A DNA stretch of 64,000 bases from Chitinophaga pinensis DSM 2588 (GTDB lineage: Bacteria > Bacteroidota > Bacteroidia > Chitinophagales > Chitinophagaceae): positions 6,690,001-6,754,000 of the forward strand of contig NC_013132.1 of the NCBI RefSeq assembly GCF_000024005.1, read 5' to 3'. Shown here piece after piece: positions 63,001 through 64,000 of this stretch (the stretch's first letter is position 1; the number at the start of each line of letters is the position of its first letter). The notes under the pieces are model-generated. The model was not told the origin of the DNA. It ran no database searches and worked only from the letters and a program-made list of their open reading frames with translations. Made by a program: the position numbers and the translations under genes.

Positions 63001-64000
63001 AATATTCCGCAGCGTTTGCCGGATATTATGAGTAGCATGAAGGGCATTTGCAGAAATAACGATATCAAATTCACCTGCAGGTATCCCCTGTTCCGCAATT
63101 GGTTTTTCAACATCAAAAAGCTGATAGGTGAGATAAGGGAATGAAGGTCCGTAGGTCTGCTCTGCAAACTGTAAAAACGCTTTTGACACATCCGTATAAC
63201 AATACTCGGCAATGTGCGCCCGATAAGGAGCTAACTGATGCAGCACGGTGTAGCTGGTACCTCCCGTACCAGCACCGGCTTCTAGTATACGTACTTTCAT
63301 AGCAGGGTCCTGCTCTTTCCTTAGTCGCAGGTATTCAAGCAGTGTAGCACTCAGTACTTCATTAAAATATTCAGATACGAGGTTGTGTTTATAGATGCCT
63401 TCTACCCTTTCCATGGAAGATCCAGGGAAAAGAACACTTGTAGCTGCTACCTGACCAGTCAGTATCTCTGGTAATACTTTCAGCGTTTCTTCCAGCAGTT
63501 TCACACGGGCCTGTAAGGATGGGTTATTGAGCCATGCGATCTTTCGCTGATGCCATTCGGACCAGATTACATCGATAGCGGCAGATAATGTCTGCTGCAA
63601 GCGGTAACCCGTTTTTTCGGAAATGAGATATCCTTTTCTTGCCAGTGCTTCCAGACTCTCCTCCAGCCATCTGCGGAAGCCAGGACGTATCGCAGTCGTT
63701 TGTAATAAGCTATCGACTGTCACTAATTGTTCACGCCATACACCCATACCTCCCAGTATATTCCAGAGCATCTTCGCCAGCATGTCATCCATTTCCTGCA
63801 TATTCGGCAATACTGTTTTCCGGATACGGTCTGCTTTCTCTTCATAAGCAGCAGCGATGGAAGATGTACTTGTACGAAGACCGGCTACCTGTGCAGCAGC
63901 CTGTCTGAAAGTGATGTTTTCGGCAAACATGGAAGGCACCAGCTGCAAACCATAACGCTCATTCAGGTGACTCAATACGCCTGCAAGCGCCAGTTCATCA
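54019..64000 (-). CDS. PKS A (5' end beyond window): psiACP-MT-ACP-ER / KS-DH-KR-ACP / KS-ACP-ACP
   Basis: The frame is open to the window edge and no true start is visible; numbering here uses the TTG codon at 63975 as residue 1. A partial serine-less ACP, then MT (about 30-405; LEAGAGTGGTS near 233), ACP (GIDS near 497), an embedded ER (592-928; TGGTGLMLVQLA near 748), KS1 (953-1370; TACSSS near 1115), DH (1550-1830; GHVIQQKKILPG near 1582, MDAALQ near 1752), KR (1860-2230; TGGTGGLG near 2013, Tyr near 2154 in ADYAAANAF), ACP (GIDS near 2302), KS2 (2390-2822; TMCSSS near 2560), tandem ACPs (Ser 3113 and Ser 3233) and a C-terminal docking segment (3289-3318, SLDEVVRQVEKGEMDAEAA). KS2 with the ACP pair lacks any reducing domain and is served by the HCS-ECH cassette next door. 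The KR has the Asp of B-type reductases (inference). Confidence 0.92.
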   Translation of the reverse strand, partial: DELALAGVLSHLNERYGLQLVPSMFAENITFRQAAAQVAGLRTSTSSIAAAYEEKADRIRKTVLPNMQEMDDMLAKMLWNILGGMGVWREQLVTVDSLLQTTAIRPGFRRWLEESLEALARKGYLISEKTGYRLQQTLSAAIDVIWSEWHQRKIAWLNNPSLQARVKLLEETLKVLPEILTGQVAATSVLFPGSSMERVEGIYKHNLVSEYFNEVLSATLLEYLRLRKEQDPAMKVRILEAGAGTGGTSYTVLHQLAPYRAHIAEYCYTDVSKAFLQFAEQTYGPSFPYLTYQLFDVEKPIAEQGIPAGEFDIVISANALHATHNIRQTLRNIKASMKKNGLLLLNEMCVNPLFPHLTFGLLDGWWLYEDPALRMPGCPGLSPASWKRVMEETGLDPVVFPVATSADLDFQIIVAESDGIVRQPEHDRPAVAVTPVSAAPVAMRNELPQPAPKPVQQVTAIAAGVTDQMIEEHVRMSLHESIADVLMIKEGRILDERSFSEYGIDSIIAVKLINLINKECGVTLQTTALFDYNNVNQLLRHIIDKFKPVLVRELSTDIIADAPPVAVPVTASEQPVIAQPIHDSMPEVQVAFTPLTVIPVASMGTYHRVLLERPGGIEELRIVAADVAAPGPDEVQISVRSFSLNFADLLCLRGLYPGMPPYPFTPGVEASGVVVHVGSNVKAFRKGDEVIATIAETMGGQATLVTCKQKDVFLKPASLSFEEAAALPAVAMTAIDTLHKAGLKKGERILIQTATGGTGLMLVQLALHYGAEIYATAGSQHKLDYLRQLGVQHVINYRENDFQQELMRMTGGQGVHVVVNTLSGDAMQKGLQCLSPGGRYVELAMMALKSARNVDLSVFSNNQAFYSVDVRKLGMLDHELITSYRKEMLALVEKGVLRPTICKQFSLESLSAAYAFLDQRENIGKVVVGIPLAYQYQANPHMQGVSGKQATVSMQGGFAKEDIAVIGVSGRFPQSDNIHELWEHLKEGHDLTEEVSRWDLETYYADDPGKAYCKRGGFLKDIASFDPLFFNISGAEATYMDPQQRIFLEEAWRALEDAGYAGKSVDGAACGVYVGCHVGDYHHLFDEKEQPAQAMWGNAGSVIPARIAYYLNLKGPAIAVDTACSSSLVSIHLACQGLWSNETDMALAGGVFIQSTPWFYLSANKAEMLSPSGYCHTFDQQADGFVPGEGAGVVVLKRLSDALAAGDHIYGVIKGSAINQDGTTNGLTAPSALSQEQLEAKVYSSFDINPADIQLVEAHGTGTRLGDPIEYDALTRAFARFTDEKQFCAIGSIKSNMGHAAAAAGVSGLVKLLLSLRYKQIPPSLHFHDGNTNISFADSPFYVNTTLRDWPQPANHARMAAISSFGFSGTNAHLILEEAPVVARTHATLPGYLFVLSARTDKQLKAQVSQLLEHLSHDPEADAGNISYTLLLGRKHLLHRIACVARNTRELMNMLKKYLEKGKAPQLYTAVLTEGEFREQAALRKYGNECLRQLSHTDNPADYLERLFSVGELFIQGYNLEYEALFTAGEYGRIPLPVYPFEKEIYWAEESVRPRAIETQLHPLLHRYTPVTGLQQFTSVFRGSEYFFTGHVIQQKKILPGVAYLEMARAAVMHVLPPLPAGSALQLKDVMLSQALVAEDRTLTVHTRLVEDGAGDSSFEISSIGADGQPILHCSGRLSLQTNVQIASRNLAAVAAACNVGVVTGEQLYALFTEKDSVYGPLFRAVKQVLTGRGVSLATIQLPASLHYTPGEYQLHPIVMDAALQSTLALSPGDDQYAALPFLFEEVTVLQSCEPKMKVVVTETSGTGNAKVRSFSFELYNEQDQLCVLVRNLHIRMLALTPAVVNETVYFQPQWRQAEIAGRGVVVADRQVVVYGHHLAKSWSDIANVVLIEDAPATPETRFTAANLALLHIVRDILNRKSHQQQLLQVIISPEDAALLMTGFSAILKTAHQEKPALLCQLIVAGDGAEQLTVLNGTDPEEQLIKYENGQRYVSGFTRVDNNSLDDRMPWRQNGTYLITGGTGGLGRIFANEIAREVAGTRIILTGRSPEDVNKRELLDTLELLGAKAVYYQMDVSSEVAVQQVIADVLRAHGTIHGIIHCAGITEDDFIIRKEDASFKRVLAPKVNGMVWLDKATKDIALDFFVVSSSMAGVLGNIGQADYAAANAFMDAYAVSRQQLVASGQRHGRSLAINWSLWEEGGMRPDSTSEKIIKEKTGMLALDRQQGIRAFYKALNSGLSQVMVVAGNGERLVEAISHTVKPAVNTEKKNAVAGTTHEKAVLLLKQQLATVLKIPAAQIETNAQLEKYGIDSVMVVTLTNALEQTFGPLPKTLFFEYQTIAQLAGYFLEAFPEKINALTGETAVRNERKQPVFSAPTQTKTPVIQQQPVKALPQQQLEDVAIIGLAGRYPGATDINAFWENLRTGKDTVTEVPSERWAHQLFFDPAKGKAGKTYTKWGGFIDGVDEFDPRFFNISPREAVMIDPQERLFLQCVYNTMEDAGYTRQSLAAAGDVGVFAGVMYLEYQLYGLQETIAGRPIAMSGSASSIANRVSYFCNFHGPSLAVDTMCSSSLTALHLACQSLQRGECVVAIAGGVNVSIHPNKYLMLGQGGFASSKGHCESFGEGGDGYVPGEGVGAVLLKPLSKAIADGDHIYGVIRGSAINHGGKTNGYTVPNPQAQSSVISTALRNAGIDARTISYIEAHGTGTSLGDPIEIAGLTKSFREYSKDLQYCAIGSAKSNIGHCESAAGIAGISKILLQLKYRELAPSLHAEQLNPNIDFTGSPFQVQVKSGKWERPVVTIDGATQQYPLRAGISAFGAGGSNAHVLIEEYVAVHEAPSFVDAPFVIVLSTKDETRLKELVSRLLDSIRRGVYTDADLPSIAYTLQVGREPMEERLGMIVSNLTELESLLSAGITGANIYRSEGRGQAAVLSGLLGDEEVNALTDKWLRDRNYDKLVRYWVKGGTVNWEWLYTGVHPQRISLPVYPFAKEKYWIVKQENAAQLTLSLTQQENKPVLPQEKPAIVTPSPVVNEAQDHRIELTPLSDFEEIVPAVPMSVTQFIELTTEAVPLPAEPTPVPQVVAENGLAAIEAILRKSLAVALGLEESEIHADKNFIDLGLDSIMGVEWIKSINTAFDIELGAARLYDYPELRKLAAFIKTEQQKPRNTTNRQQEISVTANAVVKPVTPTQAPAQPSSGSAIITAPSVNILKEELTRSLAGALSLLPGEISPDRNFVDMGLDSIIGVEWIHQINARYGTEIIVTKIYDHATINEFAKFLSAEMTKVNTYEPVQSLQQEFSLDEVVRQVEKGEMDAEAANLLLAVLSKQ
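54155..54755 (-). other. Tandem beta-branching ACPs of PKS A
   Basis: Two ACPs in a row with closely similar helix II motifs: GLDSIMGVEWI (Ser 3113, codon 54637-54639) and GLDSIIGVEWI (Ser 3233, codon 54277-54279). Each has Trp exactly six residues after the serine, the published flag for ACPs recognised by HCS enzymes. The adjacent HCS and ECH genes fit this directly. Confidence 0.92.
55020..56805 (-). repeat. Duplicated KS block, PKS A copy
   Basis: Partner of the PKS C segment at 34680-36465. Both copies begin just before the KS (GLAGRYPGA) and end after the linker motif LPVYPFAKEKYW. Because both KSs follow a DH-type step and take similar chain ends, shared substrate as well as recent duplication could explain the likeness. 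Confidence 0.85.
63881..64000 (-). other. Partial serine-less ACP in front of the PKS A methyltransferase
   Basis: The window opens in the second half of an ACP-like domain: DELALAGVLSHLNERYGLQL. Aligned on the conserved aromatic-Gly 15 residues after the Asp, the serine position is Glu (codon 63994-63996). The first helix is outside the window, so the call rests on half a domain. It immediately precedes the MT, as the psiACP of PKS D does. Confidence 0.55.

Noticed and set aside
1..64000. tRNA, rRNA, insertion sequences or phage genes
   Set aside because: No cloverleaf-like or rRNA stretches, transposase genes or terminal inverted repeats with target duplications were recognised on either strand.

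Overview
The window looks like chromosomal DNA of a Bacteroidota bacterium, most likely a Chitinophaga-type member of the Chitinophagaceae (inference). The reasons are a SusC/SusD outer-membrane pair controlled by an ECF sigma factor and a FecR anti-sigma factor, a match to the Bacteroidota -7 promoter element (TAnnTTTG), a one-gene-each MlaE/MlaF/MlaD set, and a very large trans-AT polyketide synthase (PKS) system of the kind known from Chitinophaga. Nearly every gene lies on the minus strand, so biological order runs from high to low coordinates.

Left edge to 6.7 kb: ECF sigma factor, FecR-like anti-sigma factor, SusC-like TonB-dependent receptor with an N-terminal STN signalling domain, and a SusD-like lipoprotein cut by the left edge. 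Together they form a cell-surface signalling and nutrient-uptake locus. From 6.7 to 7.05 kb there is a hairpin terminator and an array of nine degenerate 7-bp repeats. From 7.0 to 9.6 kb lies an MlaE-MlaF-MlaD lipid-transport operon. From 9.6 to 9.95 kb there is an intergenic region with an 18-bp perfect inverted repeat. From 9.9 to 11.8 kb lie a FAD-dependent sugar-lactone-oxidase-like gene, apparently broken by a 1-nt frameshift, and a Bor-like lipoprotein gene. A small lysine-rich gene on the plus strand (12.0 kb) converges on the PKS operon, and the two share a perfect 19-bp-stem bidirectional terminator.

12.36 to 64.0 kb (continuing past the right edge): one colinear biosynthetic operon of at least 51.6 kb. 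In order of transcription it encodes PKS A (partial), an HMG-CoA-synthase-like protein, two enoyl-CoA-hydratase-like proteins (the beta-branching cassette), PKS B, PKS C, PKS D, PKS E with a terminal thioesterase, and a SAM-dependent methyltransferase. No acyltransferase domain is visible in any module, so the system is trans-AT. By eye it holds 11 ketosynthases (KS; ten with Cys-His-His, one KS0), 6 dehydratases (DH; one degenerate), 8 ketoreductases (KR), 3 C-methyltransferases (MT), 1 enoylreductase (ER), 13 acyl carrier proteins (ACP) with the attachment serine, 3 ACP-like domains without it, and 1 thioesterase (TE).

Inferred assembly line: [..psiACP]-MT-ACP-ER / KS-DH-KR-ACP / KS-ACPb-ACPb (beta-methyl branch by HCS and the ECH pair) / KS-KR-ACP / KS|DH*-ACP-KR / KS(psiACP insert)-KR-ACP / KS(HSVGS)-DH-ACP / KS-DH-KR|MT-ACP / KS-KR-ACP / KS-DH-KR-psiACP-MT-ACP / KS|DH-KR-ACP / KS0-ACP-TE, where '|' marks a module split between two proteins. 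Colinearity predicts a polyketide ending in an alpha-methylated dienoyl unit with hydroxyls further up the chain, released by the TE as an acid or macrolactone. The most unusual points are the serine-less ACPs (two directly in front of methyltransferases, one inside a KS linker), the altered KS that looks like half of a dehydrating bimodule, and the duplicated KR-ACP and KS blocks.
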